Origin: Pyrodictiaceae archaeon | GTDB lineage: Archaea; Thermoproteota; Thermoprotei_A; Sulfolobales; Pyrodictiaceae | Direction of reading: 5' to 3' | Assembly (NCBI GenBank): GCA_027046525.1 | Contig: JALTYD010000030.1 | Location: 1-5,944 of the forward strand | Length of the DNA: 5,944 bases | Shown: positions 5,662-5,944 of the stretch, piece after piece | Layout: each line of letters begins with the position of its first letter | Position numbering within the stretch: the stretch's first letter is position 1 | Position numbers and translations under genes: made by a program | The notes under the pieces: generated by a model | What the model was told of the DNA's origin: nothing | Seen by the model: the letters and a program-made list of their open reading frames with translations, nothing else | Databases searched by the model: none

Positions 5662-5880
5662 TTACAAGAGGCGGGCTAGGAATATTCCATCTTTATCTCT
5701 TATAATTTCTATATAAACTCGTTTTGATACAGAGCCATGAAGACCTATTATTGTTATATTCCGTCTAAGATTGCTATCGACTGCTAGATATTCTCCCTTA
5801 AGCCAGCCTGGACCAGCTATGAGTGCTTCTAGTTTATCACCTTTCTTGAAGGGGTGGGTTATCTTCTTGGTGTATTTCAT
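5662..5880 (-). CDS. Small TRAM-like (OB-fold) protein, putative RNA-binding
   Basis: A 72-residue basic protein. The pattern FKKGDKLEALI (11-21), a glycine-containing middle, IIGLHGSVSKRVYIEII (44-60) and a final IFLARLL resembles the five-stranded TRAM fold (KxGD...V.I...G..G...VFVPG...G..V.V.I......A.A..L). Stand-alone TRAM proteins of about 70 residues are abundant in archaea, bind RNA and have been described as RNA chaperones. This one is divergent: the central VFVPG segment is replaced by ITIIGLHGS. ATG 5880 is the only possible start, because TAG lies in frame three codons upstream. GGGG two bases before the ATG is too close for a standard ribosome binding site. It follows the end of another minus-strand gene by six bases, so it is probably the last gene of an operon entering from the right, and the structured RNA lies just downstream of its stop. 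Confidence 0.7.
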   Translation of the reverse strand: MKYTKKITHPFKKGDKLEALIAGPGWLKGEYLAVDSNLRRNITIIGLHGSVSKRVYIEIIRDKDGIFLARLL

Positions 5881-5886
5881 TCCCCA

Positions 5887-5943
5887 CTATTTCATGTCCC
5901 ATGAAACTATTACTCCGAGTGTTTCTTCCAGATTTCTTTTCCA
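5887..5943 (-). CDS. C-terminal end of an unidentified minus-strand gene (rest outside window)
   Basis: The frame gives WKRNLEETLGVIVSWDMK and ends at TAG 5887-5889, six bases before the ATG of the TRAM-like gene. The hydrophobic/charged pattern and the tight operon-like spacing support a real coding end. The other two minus-strand frames give a short stop-ended peptide and a sequence overlapping the TRAM gene out of frame. Only 18 residues are visible, so no family can be assigned. Confidence 0.45.
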   Translation of the reverse strand, partial: WKRNLEETLGVIVSWDMK

Positions 5944-5944
5944 T

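Noticed and set aside
1..5944. Mobile element, CRISPR array or defence system
   Set aside because: I saw no transposase, integrase, terminal inverted repeats, spaced direct repeats or nuclease/ATPase cassette; gene content is housekeeping plus unknown small proteins.

Overview
The window looks like chromosomal DNA from a hyperthermophilic or thermophilic archaeon of the Crenarchaeota/Thermoproteota, probably a Desulfurococcales-like lineage. The base composition is AT-rich. Arginine is mostly AGA/AGG and isoleucine often ATA. TTG and GTG starts occur, and TATA-like boxes precede several genes. Two enzymes have clear archaeal form: a UMP kinase of the archaeal PyrH type and an SbcD-related archaeal metallophosphoesterase. 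I cannot name the species.

Layout. Bases 3-314 (+) are the C-terminal part of a thioredoxin-fold protein cut by the left edge. A TATA-like box then leads into a thiolase (406-1608, +), followed closely by an uncharacterised HExxH protein (ending 2392, +). This pair runs tail-to-tail into pyrH (2384-3064, -), with a 9 bp overlap of the coding ends. pyrH is divergent from a four-cysteine, coiled-coil protein of unknown function (3168-3620, +). The 103 bp between those two starts holds promoter-like AT patches and a 10 bp palindrome. Next come a carbamate kinase (best start 3725, end 4663, +) and, abutting it tail-to-tail with no spacer, a metallophosphoesterase (4664-5440, -). The right end encodes a 72-residue TRAM-like protein (5662-5880, -) and the last codons of another minus-strand gene (5887-5943).

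The 221 bp gap between the phosphoesterase start and the TRAM-like gene (5441-5661) is the most interesting part. It contains a very GC-rich three-tier hairpin (5534-5603) in otherwise AT-rich DNA. Read on the minus strand, it has the architecture of an archaeal H/ACA guide RNA: basal stem, internal loop, upper stem, GA/UGA kink-turn-like element, apical hairpin, then an ACA one nucleotide after the stem and 15 nucleotides from the loop apex. On the plus strand, 14 bases match my recollection of the conserved helix 45 region at the 3' end of archaeal 16S rRNA. One arm can also pair with the terminal codons of the TRAM-like gene.

Functionally, most genes are housekeeping. The thiolase joins acetyl-CoA units for the mevalonate route or cleaves acetoacetyl-CoA in a 4-hydroxybutyrate-type cycle. 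PyrH makes UDP for nucleic acids. Carbamate kinase interconverts carbamoyl phosphate and ATP, a metabolite shared with pyrimidine synthesis. The genes form short, strand-switching units rather than one operon, so shared regulation is not implied except for the thiolase-HExxH pair. There is no sign of a mobile element, CRISPR array, integrase or defence island.
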